Shown: positions 1-9,696, counted from the stretch's first letter. The stretch is DNA of 64,000 nucleotides from Sphingopyxis chilensis (GCF_035930445.1 NZ_CP142394.1:715501-779500); one strand, 5' to 3'. The notes: generated by a model not told the origin, from the sequence alone. Numbers and translations: made by a program.

Positions 1-58
1 GGCCGTCGGAAATGATGGCCGCCCGCGTCGTGCTGGTATCGATGATCGCGATCCTCAT
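1..58 (-). CDS. Partial N-terminus of putative ANTAR-type response regulator
   Basis: Only the first 19 codons lie in the window, running off the left edge. The reverse strand reads MRIAIIDTS, then TTRAAIISDG. This looks like the beginning of the receiver-like domain of NasT-type ANTAR antiterminator proteins, whose first strand has a short hydrophobic run followed by an acidic residue. The identification rests on this short stretch and the ATG at position 58, so it is tentative. The gene diverges from the exporter gene that starts at 234. Confidence 0.4.
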   Translation of the reverse strand, partial: MRIAIIDTSTTRAAIISDG

Positions 59-233
59 GGCCCGCGCCTTACGCGGCGACGTTCGAATCTTCCAGCTTCA
101 TCGTGTTGCAGGCGCGAAAAGAATAGCTGGATAGCGCGATCCGGACATTTTCATTACGGAAACGGTATCGGGCCAGCGCTCATACCGATCACATCTTGCG
201 AAATGATCCGGCCTTGTCCAACGACGGGCGCCG

Positions 234-1136
234 ATGACCGTCCCCGCCGCCCCGAACCGCGCCAGCGGGAAAATCGATTTGCTCGCACTGGGCGCGCTGT
301 TTCTGTCGCTCGTTTCGGTGACCGGGGGCGCAGCGATGGCAAAGGGGCTGTTCCCGCTGGTTGGGCCGGCGGGAACCACGGCGCTGCGCTTGATCTTTGG
401 CGCGATCCTGCTGTCGGCGGTGCTTCGTCCGTGGCGGCTGAACTATCGCGAGGGGTGGCGGTCGATCCTCGCCTATGGCGTCGTGCTCGGCGCGATGAAC
501 CTCAGCTTCTATAGCGCGCTGAGCTATATTCCGCTCGGCATCGCGATTGCGATCGAATTCATCGGCCCGCTCGGCGTCGCAGTGCTGACCTCGCGCCGGC
601 GCGCGGATTTTCTCTGGATCGGGATCGCGGTGTTCGGCCTGTTTCTCTTGTTGCCGATTCGTGCGGGCACGGCGCATATCGACTGGCGGGGCGTTGCGTT
701 GGCGCTGTTCGCGGGCCTCTGCTGGGCCGCCTATATATTGCTCGGCAAACGCGCGGGGGCGCAGCACGGGCCGGCCGCCGCAGCGGGCGGCACGATCGTC
801 GCGGCCCTCGTCGTCGCGCCGGTGGGTATCATCCACGCCGGCGCCGAACTGCTCCAGCCGGAGATATTGGCGCTGGGCCTCGTCGTCGGCCTTGTGTCGA
901 GCGCGATACCCTATGGCTTCGAAATGGTCGCGCTGCGCCGCCTGCCGTCCAACAGCTTTGGAACGCTGCTCAGCGCCGAACCCGCGGTTGGGGCGCTGAT
1001 GGGCTTTTTCCTGCTCGGCGAATTGCTGTCCTTCACGCAATGGGTCGCGATCGGACTGATTGTCTTGTCATCGATCGGCACCGCGAAAGGGGCGGGCGAA
1101 TTCCCGGCCGCGGAGCCGCCCTTTGACAGCAGATAG
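234..1136 (+). CDS. EamA/DMT-family exporter, RhtA-like
   Basis: This is a 300-residue inner-membrane protein with about ten hydrophobic helices in two repeated halves, the layout of the drug/metabolite transporter superfamily. The first half has a short [10 protein letters not shown] loop and the second has [13 protein letters not shown] and [12 protein letters not shown], which match the threonine/homoserine exporter RhtA group (usual length about 295). The likely role is efflux of amino acids or related small metabolites. The ATG at 234 begins a short polar N-terminus before the first helix. The gene stands alone, converging on the xdhC-like gene with 17 bases between the stops. The substrate is inferred from family only. 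Confidence 0.8.
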   Translation: MTVPAAPNRASGKIDLLALGALFLSLVSVTGGAAMAKGLFPLVGPAGTTALRLIFGAILLSAVLRPWRLNYREGWRSILAYGVVLGAMNLSFYSALSYIPLGIAIAIEFIGPLGVAVLTSRRRADFLWIGIAVFGLFLLLPIRAGTAHIDWRGVALALFAGLCWAAYILLGKRAGAQHGPAAAAGGTIVAALVVAPVGIIHAGAELLQPEILALGLVVGLVSSAIPYGFEMVALRRLPSNSFGTLLSAEPAVGALMGFFLLGELLSFTQWVAIGLIVLSSIGTAKGAGEFPAAEPPFDSR

Positions 1137-1153
1137 CTCGGCGCCGGTGCGGT

Positions 1154-2146
1154 TCAGACCGGCAGCAACGGATCGTCGACGCCTTCCTCTTTGTGCCGCG
1201 CGATTTGGACGTCCCGTTCGATGCAGTGATAAGCGCCGATGATTTCGGAAACTACCGACAGCGCGAGTGTCGCCGGGTCGCGCGCCTGAGGGATAAGGCC
1301 GGCGGGCATGCTGAAACGGGTCAGTGTCGCGGCTGACAGTCCATGGCTGCGCAACATCGCAATCCGGTCCGTGCGGCTCTGCCGCCCGCCGATCGCCCCG
1401 ACGAAGAGATGGGGCTGGCGCAGCGCCCAAGGCAGCAGCATTTCCTCCCAGTCATGGTCGTGGAACAGAAAGGCAAAGGCGGTCCACCGATCGGCCTCGA
1501 TCATGGGGGTACGCGAGCGGCTGTCGAGCAGCGTCGCGGCGATCCCCTCTGCCGACAGGGCGGTCACATCGTCCTTCGAAGGCGAGAATGCGCGAGTTTC
1601 GGCCCCGAAATAATGGGCAAGTCGCGCGGTCGCGGTCAACGCGTCGCCGTGCCCCATCGCAAGGATACGGACGCGCGGAGAATAGGTGACGCCGAATTCG
1701 TCGCCGTGCCATCCCGTTTCGATGGTAGCCGGTCCTTCTACGCATATTCCATGGCGCGAAAGCCGCATCGCGGCGGGTTCGCGCTTGTCCAGCACAGCCA
1801 GAATGGCGCCCAGCGCCGCCGCATCGGGGCGCGGGGTGAACAACAGGTCGATGCCGCCTCCGCAGGGCAGGCGGATGTCGATATAGGGCGACCCCGCGCC
1901 GAAGCGGACCATCCGCGTTTCCCCGTCGTCGAGCACCGCGAGCGCTTCGGCGATGATCGCGGCCTCGATGCAGCCGCCTGAAAAGGAGCCGCGATAATCG
2001 CCGTCCGCCGCTACTGCCATCTGGGCGCCAAGCGCGCGCGGCGACGATCCTGCGATCCCGACCAAAGTGACGAGCACCACGCCTGCGCCCGCATGTTTAT
2101 GGGCGAAATGCAGAATATCGGCTGGAGAGATTGCCAGCGCGGTCAT
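1154..2146 (-). CDS. XdhC-family molybdenum cofactor insertion protein
   Basis: The 330-residue product has the N-terminal XdhC/CoxI domain (VTLVGIAGSSPRALGAQMAV, then GSFSGGCIEAAI and RLPCGGGIDLLF) and a C-terminal Rossmann-like XdhC domain with FVGAIGGRQSR. Members bind the molybdenum cofactor and deliver it to xanthine-dehydrogenase-type enzymes; PaoD does this for PaoABC. The ATG at 2146 fits the start of homology, and an ORF extension further upstream would run through the divergent mocA gene. It sits just downstream of the paoABC-like operon, separated by mocA on the other strand, so it probably matures that enzyme. Confidence 0.85.
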   Translation of the reverse strand: MTALAISPADILHFAHKHAGAGVVLVTLVGIAGSSPRALGAQMAVAADGDYRGSFSGGCIEAAIIAEALAVLDDGETRMVRFGAGSPYIDIRLPCGGGIDLLFTPRPDAAALGAILAVLDKREPAAMRLSRHGICVEGPATIETGWHGDEFGVTYSPRVRILAMGHGDALTATARLAHYFGAETRAFSPSKDDVTALSAEGIAATLLDSRSRTPMIEADRWTAFAFLFHDHDWEEMLLPWALRQPHLFVGAIGGRQSRTDRIAMLRSHGLSAATLTRFSMPAGLIPQARDPATLALSVVSEIIGAYHCIERDVQIARHKEEGVDDPLLPV

Positions 2147-2194
2147 TTTGCCGGACAGGAGGATGCGTGGCCGTGCAGGGCAGGAGAAGCTGCG

Positions 2195-2773
2195 ATGATC
2201 GACCCCGGCGCTGTCGCCGCCATTTTCCTCGCCGCGGGCCGGTCGAGCCGCTTCGGTGCCGACGACAAGTTGCTGGCGCCGCTCGGCGATATGCCGCTCG
2301 CGCTGCATGCGGCCCGGACCGTGATCGAACTCGCACCGGCGCGGCTGGTCGCGATTTGCCCGGACCGCGACGGGGCGCTCGCCGAACTGTTGGCCGAACA
2401 GGGTTTTGAAATATGGCCGAACCCACACCCCGGGCGCGGGCTTTCCGAATCGCTGCGGCTCGGCATCGGTGCGGTTCGCGCCGGCCCCGAACGAGCCGCG
2501 CTGCTTTGCCTTGCCGACATGCCGTTCGTCCGTTTGCCGCACCTGCGAGCTTTGCTGGCCGCCTTCGATCCCGAAACGGCGCCAGTCGTGGCGTCGAGCC
2601 GAGAGGGGGTGCCGATGCCGCCCGCCATGTTCGCGCGCTCGACGTTCGCGGCGCTCGAAGGGATGAGCGGCGACCAGGGCGGGCGGATGCTTCTGGCCGC
2701 GGCAAAACTCGTTCCCGCGCCATCGGAAGAGCTCGCCGACATCGACCGGCGGACCGACCTGCCGCCGGGCTGA
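2195..2773 (+). CDS. mocA: Molybdenum cofactor cytidylyltransferase-like NTP transferase (MocA type)
   Basis: This 192-residue protein starts with the nucleotidyltransferase signature AAIFLAAGRSSRFGADDKLL and carries the acidic LCLADMPFV motif that binds metal and cofactor in MobA/MocA proteins. MocA attaches CMP to molybdopterin to form the MCD cofactor used by xanthine-dehydrogenase-family aldehyde oxidoreductases. The ATG at 2195 has a CAGGAGAAG ribosome-binding site and begins directly at the conserved domain; a longer reading back to 2093 lacks support. It is divergent from xdhC with 48 bases between the starts and converges on paoC, so it most likely serves the neighbouring enzyme. The family also includes other NTP transferases, so the substrate is inferred from context. 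Confidence 0.8.
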   Translation: MIDPGAVAAIFLAAGRSSRFGADDKLLAPLGDMPLALHAARTVIELAPARLVAICPDRDGALAELLAEQGFEIWPNPHPGRGLSESLRLGIGAVRAGPERAALLCLADMPFVRLPHLRALLAAFDPETAPVVASSREGVPMPPAMFARSTFAALEGMSGDQGGRMLLAAAKLVPAPSEELADIDRRTDLPPG

Positions 2774-2783
2774 TGCGCCGGTG

Positions 2784-4988
2784 TCATGCGATATCCGGCA
2801 GGCGATCGATAAATTTGTCGAGCGTGATCGGATAGCTCCGCACGCGCGCGCCCGTCGCATTGTAAACCGCGTTTGCGACGGCTGCGGCGACACCGCAGAT
2901 GCCGAGTTCGCCGACGCCCTTTGCCTTCATCGGCGAGGTTGTCGGATCGGTTTCGTCGAGGAAGATCACTTCCTGATGGGGAATGTCGGCGTGGACCGGC
3001 ACTTCATAGCCGGCGAGGTCGTGGTTGACGAAAAAGCCGAAGCGCTTGTCGACAGCGAGTTCCTCCATCAGCGCCGCACCCGCGCCCATCGTCATCGCGC
3101 CGATGACCTGGCTGCGCGCCGCCTTGGGGTTGAGGATGCGCCCCGCCGCGCACACCGCGAGCATCCGCCGGACGCGGATTTCACCCGTCATCGCGTCGAC
3201 GCCGACCTCGGCGAAATGCGCGCCGAAGGTCGATTGTTGGAACTTCTCGGCGAGGTCGCCATATTCCATGATGTCCTCGACGACGATCCCGCCGTCCTTC
3301 GCGGCGTCGCCGAGCGCGAAGCTGCGCCGACCTGCCGTGACCTTGCTATTGGCAAAGATGGCATCGGCGGAGGCCACGCCAAGCTTTTGCGCCACCGCCT
3401 CGCGCAGCTTCGCGCAGGCGGCATAGACGCCCGCGGTCGAGCTGTTCGCGCCCCATTGCCCGCCCGAACCGGCCGAGACGGGGAAGCTGGAATCCCCGAG
3501 CTTCACCACGACGCGGTCGAGCGGGACACCCATCATTTCGGCGGCGGTCTGTGCGATGATCGTGTAGCTGCCGGTCCCGATATCGGTCATGTCGGTTTCG
3601 ATGGTGACGATGCCCGACGCATCGAGCCGCGCGCGTGCCGCCGACTTTTCGTTGAGATTGTTGCGGAACGCCGCGGCGACGCCCATGCCGACGAGCCAGC
3701 GCCCGTTGCGCATCACGCCGGGTTTCGCGCGCTTGCTCCAGCCGAATTTCTCGGCACCGGTTTTCAGGCATTCGTTGAGCCGGCGCTGGGAAAAGGGTCG
3801 GTCGGGTTTTTCGGGATCGACTTGGGTATCGTTGAGGATGCGGAATTCCACCGGGTCGATGCCCAGCTTTTCCGCCATTTCGTCCATCGCGATTTCGAGC
3901 GCCATGAGGCCCGGGGCCTCGCCGGGCGCGCGCATCGCATTGCCTTCGGGCAGGTCGAGTGCGGCGAGGCGCATGGCGGTCATGCGATTTGCCCCCGCGT
4001 AGAGCAGCCGCGTCTGAGCCACCGCGACTTCGGGGCCGCCGCCGGGCAGATCGCCGGACCAGCTTTCGTGACCGATCGCAGTTATCTTTCCGTCGGGGGT
4101 CGCGCCGAGCCGGATGCGCTGGATCGTGGCGGGGCGGTGCGTCGTGTTGTTGATCATCAGCGGGCGCGACAGGGCCACCTTTACGGGACGTTTCGTCGCC
4201 CTGGCGCCCAAGGCCGCAAGGATCGCGTCCGTACGCACGAACAATTTGCCGCCGAAACCTCCACCGATATAGGGCGAGACGAGCCGGACATTCTCCTTTG
4301 CAATGCCCAACGTCTTGGCGACATCGCCGACCGACCACGCAATCATCTGATTCGAGGTCCAGAGCGTCAACTTGTCGCCATCCCAGTTCGCGATCGAGGC
4401 GTGCGGCTCCATCATCGCATGCGTGTGATCGGGGGTGGTGTAGCGTTCGTCGAACTGCACCGGCGCCGCAGAGAAAGCGGCGGCGAAGTCGCCGATGCTG
4501 GTATCCGGTGCGGTACCGAACACGGTGGGCGGCGTCACGGCGGTGTCGAGCGCGGCGGCAAGATCATATGCACCTTTGCCTCGGACATATTCGACGCGGA
4601 CGAGCGACGCGGCGGCGCGCGCTTGTTCGAAAGTCTCGGCGACGATGAGGGCAATCGCCTGATGATAATGCTGGATGTCGGGGCCGCCGAGCAGCTTTGC
4701 TGTGTTGAAATTCCCCTTGTCGAGCTTACCCGCATTGGCAGCGGTAACGATCGCGAGAACGCCCGGCGCGGCGCGCGCCGCGTCGAGGTTCATCGACGAA
4801 ATGCGGCCCTTGGCGATCGCCGAGCCGACGACATAGCCATAGGCCTGCGTCGCGGCGAAATCCTGATGTTCATAGGCATAGGGGGCGGTGCCCGTCGTCT
4901 TGAGCGGCCCCTCGATGCGGTCGGTGGGTTTGCCGACGACTTTGAGCTGGTCGATCGGGTTGGTGGTTGCGGGGGTGTCGAATTTCAT
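2784..4988 (-). CDS. paoC: Aldehyde oxidoreductase molybdenum-binding subunit (PaoC-like)
   Basis: The 734-residue large subunit of a xanthine-dehydrogenase-family enzyme. It has the N-terminal a/b hammerhead domain (about residues 20-130) and then two molybdopterin-binding domains with SPYIGGGFGGKLF near residue 235, the long GSGGQWGANSSTAG stretch and the KGVGELGICGVA loop holding the catalytic glutamate near the C-terminus. The substrate should be an aldehyde oxidised to the acid in the periplasm, as for E. coli PaoABC. It is the last gene of a three-gene operon; only four bases separate it from the FAD subunit. The ATG at 4988 gives MKFDTPATTNPIDQ and matches the family start. Confidence 0.88.
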   Translation of the reverse strand: MKFDTPATTNPIDQLKVVGKPTDRIEGPLKTTGTAPYAYEHQDFAATQAYGYVVGSAIAKGRISSMNLDAARAAPGVLAIVTAANAGKLDKGNFNTAKLLGGPDIQHYHQAIALIVAETFEQARAAASLVRVEYVRGKGAYDLAAALDTAVTPPTVFGTAPDTSIGDFAAAFSAAPVQFDERYTTPDHTHAMMEPHASIANWDGDKLTLWTSNQMIAWSVGDVAKTLGIAKENVRLVSPYIGGGFGGKLFVRTDAILAALGARATKRPVKVALSRPLMINNTTHRPATIQRIRLGATPDGKITAIGHESWSGDLPGGGPEVAVAQTRLLYAGANRMTAMRLAALDLPEGNAMRAPGEAPGLMALEIAMDEMAEKLGIDPVEFRILNDTQVDPEKPDRPFSQRRLNECLKTGAEKFGWSKRAKPGVMRNGRWLVGMGVAAAFRNNLNEKSAARARLDASGIVTIETDMTDIGTGSYTIIAQTAAEMMGVPLDRVVVKLGDSSFPVSAGSGGQWGANSSTAGVYAACAKLREAVAQKLGVASADAIFANSKVTAGRRSFALGDAAKDGGIVVEDIMEYGDLAEKFQQSTFGAHFAEVGVDAMTGEIRVRRMLAVCAAGRILNPKAARSQVIGAMTMGAGAALMEELAVDKRFGFFVNHDLAGYEVPVHADIPHQEVIFLDETDPTTSPMKAKGVGELGICGVAAAVANAVYNATGARVRSYPITLDKFIDRLPDIA

Positions 4989-4992
4989 CGGC

Positions 4993-5943
4993 TCAGCCTT
5001 TCGCTTGCGCCAGCACGCCGGCGAGCGTGCGCTCGACCAGGGGCAGCTTATAGGCATTTTCGTGCGTGGTCTTGGCGCCCGCGAGCAACTTCGCGGTGAC
5101 TGCTTTCGAACCGCGCGGCAGCTCGGCCTCCGCCGCCTCGATCCGCCATGGCTTGTAGGCGACGCCGCCGAGCGCGACGCGCCCGGTGCCGTCCTCTTGT
5201 ACAACCAGCCCGACCGAGATCAGCGCGAAGGCATAGGAGGCGCGGTCGCGTACCTTGTGATAGAGATGCGTGCCGCCGATCGGTTTGGGCAAGGTCACCG
5301 CAGTAATCAGTTCGCCGGGTGCCAACACCGTTTCAAGATGCGGGGTTTTGCCCGGCGCGCGATAGAAATCGCCGAGAGGGATGGCGCGCGTCCTTCCTTC
5401 GGCGCTCATCGCTTCCACGCTGGCATCGAGCGCGCGCATTGCCACCGCCATGTCGCTCGGATGCGTCGCGATGCACGCTTCGCTGGCATCGATGATAGCG
5501 AGCGTCCGGTTGAAGCCGCCGATCGCGGCGCAGCCGCTGCCCGGTTGGCGTTTGTTGCACGGCTGGTTGGTGTCGTAGAAATAAGGACAGCGTGTCCGCT
5601 GAAGCAGATTGCCCGCTGTTGTTGCCTTGTTGCGGAGCTGTCCCGAGGCGCCGGCGACCAGCGCGCGTGAGACGAGACCGTAATCGCGGCGGATCCGTGC
5701 GTCGGCGGCAAGGTCGGTGTTGCGCACCATCGCGCCGATGCGCAGCCCGCCCTCGGGGGTCGGCTCGATCTTGTCGAGCGCGAGGCGGCTGATGTCGATC
5801 AGATGTCCGGGTGTTTCGATCTCGAGCTTCATCAGGTCGAGGAGATTGGTGCCGCCGGCGATGAAACGCGAACCCTTGGTCCGCGCGAAGGCGGCGGTGG
5901 CGGCAGCAGGCGTGTCGACCCGCTCATAGGTGAAGCTCTTCAT
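4993..5943 (-). CDS. paoB: Aldehyde oxidoreductase FAD-binding subunit (PaoB-like)
   Basis: This 316-residue protein is the FAD subunit of the same enzyme. The FAD-binding motif [13 protein letters not shown] is near residue 30, and [14 protein letters not shown] is followed by further cysteines ([12 protein letters not shown]). The extra cysteines match the 4Fe-4S-binding insertion known from E. coli PaoB and absent from most xanthine dehydrogenase FAD subunits. The C-terminal CO dehydrogenase flavoprotein domain follows. Its ATG at 5943 overlaps the stop of the iron-sulfur subunit by four bases (ATGA), so translation is probably coupled. Confidence 0.88.
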   Translation of the reverse strand: MKSFTYERVDTPAAATAAFARTKGSRFIAGGTNLLDLMKLEIETPGHLIDISRLALDKIEPTPEGGLRIGAMVRNTDLAADARIRRDYGLVSRALVAGASGQLRNKATTAGNLLQRTRCPYFYDTNQPCNKRQPGSGCAAIGGFNRTLAIIDASEACIATHPSDMAVAMRALDASVEAMSAEGRTRAIPLGDFYRAPGKTPHLETVLAPGELITAVTLPKPIGGTHLYHKVRDRASYAFALISVGLVVQEDGTGRVALGGVAYKPWRIEAAEAELPRGSKAVTAKLLAGAKTTHENAYKLPLVERTLAGVLAQAKG

Positions 5944-6581
5944 GCCTTCACTCCCGCCACGTCGGTTATCGCCGCGATGATATTCGAATAGGCGCCGCAG
6001 CGGCAGATATTGCCGCTCATCCGCTCGCGGATCTCGGTCGCGGTCAACGGGGGTGCTGCATTCAGGTCGGCGGTGACATGGCTGGGGATGCCGGCCTTGA
6101 TCTCGTCGAGCACCGCGACCGCCGAGCAGATCTGGCCCGGCGTGCAATAGCCGCATTGAAAGCCGTCGTGGACGACAAACGCCTCTTGCATCGCGTGCAT
6201 CTTGTCGGGTGTGCCGAGGCCCTCGATCGTGGTGATCTTCTCCCCGTCGTGCATGACCGCGAGTGTCAGGCAGCTGTTGATGCGCCGCCCGTCGGCGATG
6301 ACGGTGCACGCGCCGCACTGGCCGTGATCGCAGCCTTTTTTGGTGCCGGCGAGATGGAGATGCTCGCGCAGCGCGTCGAGCAACGACGTCCGCGTATCGA
6401 GTTCGAGGTCGCGCGCCGCGCCATTGACGTCGAGACGAACGCGGGCAGTCGGCGGTCGATCGGAGCTGGCGGAGGCGGGCGCAGCGGTCGACGGAGGGAT
6501 AATGCCCACCGTGGCGACCGAGGCGGCCCCGCCGATCAGAATGCCGCGCCGCGAAATAGGAAACTCGTCCGCTGTTGCCAT
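5940..6581 (-). CDS. paoA: Aldehyde oxidoreductase 2Fe-2S subunit with Tat signal (PaoA-like)
   Basis: The 213-residue protein opens with a twin-arginine signal ([18 protein letters not shown]), so the folded complex should be exported to the periplasm. Two 2Fe-2S clusters are visible: [12 protein letters not shown] in the ferredoxin domain, and [10 protein letters not shown] with NICRCGAY in the helical domain. It passes electrons from the Mo centre toward FAD. It is the first gene of the operon paoA-paoB-paoC. The ATG at 6581 gives the shortest reading that keeps the complete signal peptide; an upstream extension to 6677 adds no recognisable sequence. Confidence 0.9.
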   Translation of the reverse strand: MATADEFPISRRGILIGGAASVATVGIIPPSTAAPASASSDRPPTARVRLDVNGAARDLELDTRTSLLDALREHLHLAGTKKGCDHGQCGACTVIADGRRINSCLTLAVMHDGEKITTIEGLGTPDKMHAMQEAFVVHDGFQCGYCTPGQICSAVAVLDEIKAGIPSHVTADLNAAPPLTATEIRERMSGNICRCGAYSNIIAAITDVAGVKA

Positions 6582-6965
6582 GCTCTGTCCCCGATCATCG
6601 TCAATGCTCGCGGACTGCAGTCCCCGCGAAGCCTTGGTATATCGATACCTGATGGACCGGTGCGTTGCCGGACCCACAACAATTTATGGTTATCGTCAAA
6701 GCGTATCACAGGGGGGGCGTGAGGAGCAATCGCTTGCTTCAATAAGTTTAAACCCGGTTCCTCGCGATTTGCGGAAGGGGCTGATGAGGTGACTCGAAAA
6801 CCGGTTCGGCCCCGATTCGTCCTCCCAGCCGTAAACGCCGCTTGCCGTGAGAAGAATCATGCTATATAGTTAGTATACTAAGCAAAATGGCAACTGAAAT
6901 GAAGCTACGCGAGGTCGCTGCGCATCGGGTCGGTATCGGAGGCCGAAAACAATGATGGGGACACC
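6582..6965. other. 384-base intergenic region between paoA and leuC-like gene
   Basis: This gap separates two divergent units and is AT-richer than its surroundings. Its right part holds the operator and predicted promoter of the leuC-like gene (described separately at 6842-6881). The rest, about 6582-6840, should contain the paoABC promoter. I see an ATATCGATA palindrome near 6640 and no convincing gene or RNA. Confidence 0.6.
6842..6881 (+). promoter_or_regulatory. Promoter and palindromic operator site 1 (leuC-like gene)
   Basis: TTAGTATACTAA at 6870-6881 is a perfect 12-bp palindrome. A TTGCCG -35 at 6842 and a TATAGT -10 at 6865-6870 are 17 bases apart, so the palindrome lies directly on the -10 and start site, where a repressor would block transcription. 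Closely similar copies occur at four other promoters in the next 12 kb. The GTG of the leuC-like gene is 84 bases downstream, so there is a longer leader here than at the other sites. Confidence 0.7.
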
Positions 6966-8378
6966 GTGACGGGGCCGCGCACGCTTTACGACAAGATATG
7001 GGACGCGCACGCGGTGGCGGAGGATGACGGCGAGACCTTGCTGTATATCGACCTGCATCTTTTGCACGAGGTGACCTCGCCGCAGGCCTTCGCCGGGCTC
7101 GCGGCGGCGGGGCGGGCGGTTCGGCGTCCCGAGCGCGCGCTGGCCCTGTCGGACCATAATGTTCCGACGACGGGGCAGGCGGCGGGGCCTGCCGCGGTTG
7201 CCGACAGCGAGGCGCGGGCGCAACTCGAGGCATTGGTCGAGAACACGCGGCACTTCGGGATCGAGAATTTTCCGATGGGCGACCCACGCGGCGGCATCGT
7301 CCATGTCGTCGGTCCCGAGCAGGGGCGCTCGCAACCCGGAATGACGATCGTGTGCGGCGACAGCCATACCTCGACGCACGGGGCGTTCGGTGCGCTCGCG
7401 TTCGGAATCGGAACGTCGGAGGTCGAACATGTGCTGGCGACGCAGATGATCCGCCAGCGTCGCTCGCGCAATATGCGCGTGACGATCGACGGCATGCTCG
7501 CGCCGGATATCCATGCGAAGGACCTCGCGCTGCACCTGCTTCGCCGGATCGGGGTCGATGGCGCCACGGGACATGTCATCGAATATGCCGGGCAGACGGT
7601 CCGCCTGCTATCGATGGAGGCGCGGATGACGCTGTGCAACCTGAGCATCGAGATGGGCGCGCGCGCCGGGCTGGTCGCGCCCGATGCGGCGACCATCGCC
7701 TATCTGCAGGGCCGACCGGCGGCGCCGAGCGGCGAGGCATGGGAGGAGGGCCTGGCCCGCTGGGCGGCGTTGGCAAGCGATGTCGGAGCGGCATTCGACC
7801 GCGAGTTGCAAATCGATGCGCGAGAGGTGCGGCCGATGGTCACCTGGGGGACCAACCCGTCGCAGGTCGTCGCGATCGACGATCCCGTTCCCGATCCTGC
7901 TACGCTCGACGATCCCGACGCGCGCGCCGCCGCGGCACGCGCGCTCGTATATATGGATCTGGCGCCGGGGGCATCGATCGCCGGTCAGCGGCTCGACCGC
8001 ATATTCATCGGCAGTTGTACCAACAGCCGGATCGAGGATTTGCGCGTCGTGGCGGACGTCGTGCGCGGCCGCCGTGTCGCGCCGCACATCCGGGCGATGG
8101 TCGTGCCGGGATCGGGGCTGGTCAAAAAACAGGCCGAGGAAGAGGGCATCGCCGATACGCTCCGCGCCGCGGGGTTCGACTGGCGCGAGCCCGGCTGTTC
8201 GATGTGCGTCGGCATGAACGCCGACCGGCTCCGGTCCGGCGAGCGCTGCGCCGCGACGTCCAACCGTAATTTCGAGAACCGGCAGGGGCGCGGCGGGCGC
8301 ACGCACCTGATGAGTCCGGCGCTCGCGGCGGCGAGTGCGATTGCTGGCGTAATCGCGTCGCCGGCGATGCTCGACTAG
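6966..8378 (+). CDS. LeuC-like aconitase-superfamily dehydratase large subunit
   Basis: The 470-residue product has every LeuC hallmark: [32 protein letters not shown], and the 4Fe-4S ligands C351 (GSCTNSR), C411 and C414 ([10 protein letters not shown]). Family members isomerise hydroxy-dicarboxylic acids such as isopropylmalate by dehydration and rehydration. The start is a GTG at 6966 after a GGGGA ribosome-binding stretch; nearby ATGs are out of frame. Unlike biosynthetic leuCD, the small subunit is not co-transcribed: it lies convergently and the stops overlap by four bases. Placement in a MarR-type regulon with catabolic genes suggests a degradative substrate, which is inference; leucine biosynthesis cannot be excluded. 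Confidence 0.85.
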   Translation: MTGPRTLYDKIWDAHAVAEDDGETLLYIDLHLLHEVTSPQAFAGLAAAGRAVRRPERALALSDHNVPTTGQAAGPAAVADSEARAQLEALVENTRHFGIENFPMGDPRGGIVHVVGPEQGRSQPGMTIVCGDSHTSTHGAFGALAFGIGTSEVEHVLATQMIRQRRSRNMRVTIDGMLAPDIHAKDLALHLLRRIGVDGATGHVIEYAGQTVRLLSMEARMTLCNLSIEMGARAGLVAPDAATIAYLQGRPAAPSGEAWEEGLARWAALASDVGAAFDRELQIDAREVRPMVTWGTNPSQVVAIDDPVPDPATLDDPDARAAAARALVYMDLAPGASIAGQRLDRIFIGSCTNSRIEDLRVVADVVRGRRVAPHIRAMVVPGSGLVKKQAEEEGIADTLRAAGFDWREPGCSMCVGMNADRLRSGERCAATSNRNFENRQGRGGRTHLMSPALAAASAIAGVIASPAMLD

Positions 8379-8959
8379 GTCGACGCCTCGAACCGTGCGA
8401 TGGCGTCGGCGTGGCGCAGCGTGCGGTCGATATCGTCGAGCCCCTCCATCAGAACGTGGCGGTCGACGGGGTCGATATCGAAAGCGATCGTCTCGCCGGA
8501 GGCAAGGCGGATGCGCTGCGCTTCGAGGTCGACTTCGATGGGCGCATATTGCGCATTTTCGAGCGCGCTGCGAAGACGCGCGCAGCGTTCGTCGGGCAAG
8601 CGGATCAGCAGCAGCCCGTTCTTGCGCGCATTGCCCGCGAAGATGTCACCGAAACTAGGCGCGATGACGCAGCGAATACCGAAATCGGTCAATGCCCAAA
8701 CCGCATGTTCGCGCGACGATCCGCACCCGAAATTGCGATCGGCCACCAAAATCTGCGCGTTGCGGCACGCGGGCCGGTTGAGGATGAAATCCGTGCGTTC
8801 GCGGCCGGTTTCGTCGAACCGTAGCTCGCGAAACAGATGCTGGCCGAGGCCCGAACGCGTCAGCGCCTTCATATATTGCGCCGGAATGACCATGTCGGTG
8901 TCGACATTGACCAGCGCTAGCGGTGCCGCGACCGCTTTCACCCGAATGAATTTTTGCAC
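8375..8959 (-). CDS. LeuD-like dehydratase small subunit
   Basis: At 194 residues it matches LeuD in length and carries the swivel-domain motifs [15 protein letters not shown] and the active-site loop [15 protein letters not shown], both intact. It should pair with the LeuC-like large subunit encoded convergently. The start is GTG at 8959, preceded at good distance by GGAGGCGG. Its own copy of the regulon palindrome lies 16 bases upstream. The stop shares the sequence CTAG with the leuC-like stop, so the two TAG codons overlap on opposite strands. Confidence 0.85.
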   Translation of the reverse strand: MQKFIRVKAVAAPLALVNVDTDMVIPAQYMKALTRSGLGQHLFRELRFDETGRERTDFILNRPACRNAQILVADRNFGCGSSREHAVWALTDFGIRCVIAPSFGDIFAGNARKNGLLLIRLPDERCARLRSALENAQYAPIEVDLEAQRIRLASGETIAFDIDPVDRHVLMEGLDDIDRTLRHADAIARFEAST

Positions 8960-9015
8960 ACCGCCTCCATTAGCTTAGTATTCTAAGTATATTGATTGGC
9001 GAATCTTGTCCAACA
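8955..9015. promoter_or_regulatory. Divergent promoters with operator site 2 (leuD-like / marR)
   Basis: The palindrome TTAGTATTCTAA at 8975-8986 (with flanking C and G extending it to CTTAGTATTCTAAG) sits between the leuD-like gene and the MarR gene. On the reverse strand TTGGAC and TATACT are 16 bases apart; on the forward strand TTGCAC and TAGTAT are also 16 apart. Both -10 elements overlap or abut the palindrome, so a bound dimer could repress both genes, including the regulator itself. Confidence 0.65.
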
Positions 9016-9144
9016 TTATCGCGAAGTTGGAACGGCAACCGGATGCAAGGTGGCGACGAAGATGGTTGCCGCGTGAACCTTCGCGTCCTAAGATTTATCC
9101 CGGCGCGGACCGGCGTTGCGGCGCCGCGACAGGGGAGCAGGGTT

Positions 9145-9651
9145 TTGGCGAAGAAAACACAGGATTATCGGCATCCCGCCGAATATTATACCGATCCTGA
9201 AAACAGCATCGGCTATCTGGCGCGCGTCGTCTTTCGTTCCTTTTCACGGTTGCTCGAGCGCCGCACGCTGACGCATGACGTGTCGGCGGGGCAGTGGCGT
9301 TTCCTGCGCCAGCTATGGCGCGAGGACGGTATTACCCAGCGTGAACTCAGCGAACGCGTCGGCATGCGTGAGCCGACGACGGTCGTGGCGCTGAAGGGGC
9401 TCGAAAAGGCCGGACTGATCACGCGCAAGAAAACGACCGATGATCGGCGGAAAACCTTCATCTACCTGACCCCGCACGCCAAGAAGCTCGAACTGATCCT
9501 TGCGCCGATGAACGCCGAGATTCACGAGATCGCCACCAAGGGCATGAGCGACGAGGAGGTCGAGGTGCTGCAGGGGTTGATGCGCCGCGTGATCGATAAT
9601 CTCGCGGACGAAACGCGCAAGCTGTCCGTGCTGTCGGACATCAAGGCCTGA
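9145..9651 (+). CDS. MarR-family transcriptional regulator
   Basis: The 168-residue product has the winged-helix core of MarR proteins: VSAGQWRFLRQLW, the recognition region LSERVGMREPTTVVALKGLEKAGLI and the wing KKTTDDRRKTFIYLT. MarR dimers bind short palindromes and usually release them on binding a phenolic or CoA-type ligand. I chose a TTG start at 9145 because GGGGAGCAGGG precedes it and the length fits the family; in-frame GTG 9073 and TTG 8992 are possible. It is downstream of operator site 2 and is the leading candidate for the protein that reads the five palindromes. Confidence 0.82.
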   Translation: MAKKTQDYRHPAEYYTDPENSIGYLARVVFRSFSRLLERRTLTHDVSAGQWRFLRQLWREDGITQRELSERVGMREPTTVVALKGLEKAGLITRKKTTDDRRKTFIYLTPHAKKLELILAPMNAEIHEIATKGMSDEEVEVLQGLMRRVIDNLADETRKLSVLSDIKA

Positions 9652-9661
9652 TCGCTTGCCC

Positions 9662-9696
9662 TTGCTTTCCCGCGCCGCAATAGGTTAGTATTCTAA
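9662..9696 (+). promoter_or_regulatory. Promoter and operator site 3 (FMN reductase gene)
   Basis: TTAGTATTCTAA at 9685-9696 lies 21 bases before the ATG of the reductase gene. A TTGCTT at 9662-9667 and TAGTAT at 9686-9691 form a plausible promoter with an 18-base spacer, the -10 being inside the palindrome. Confidence 0.65.

Noticed and set aside
2781-5099. 772-codon forward open frame over the molybdenum subunit gene
   Set aside because: It is antisense to a well-conserved enzyme and shows no domain or start signal.
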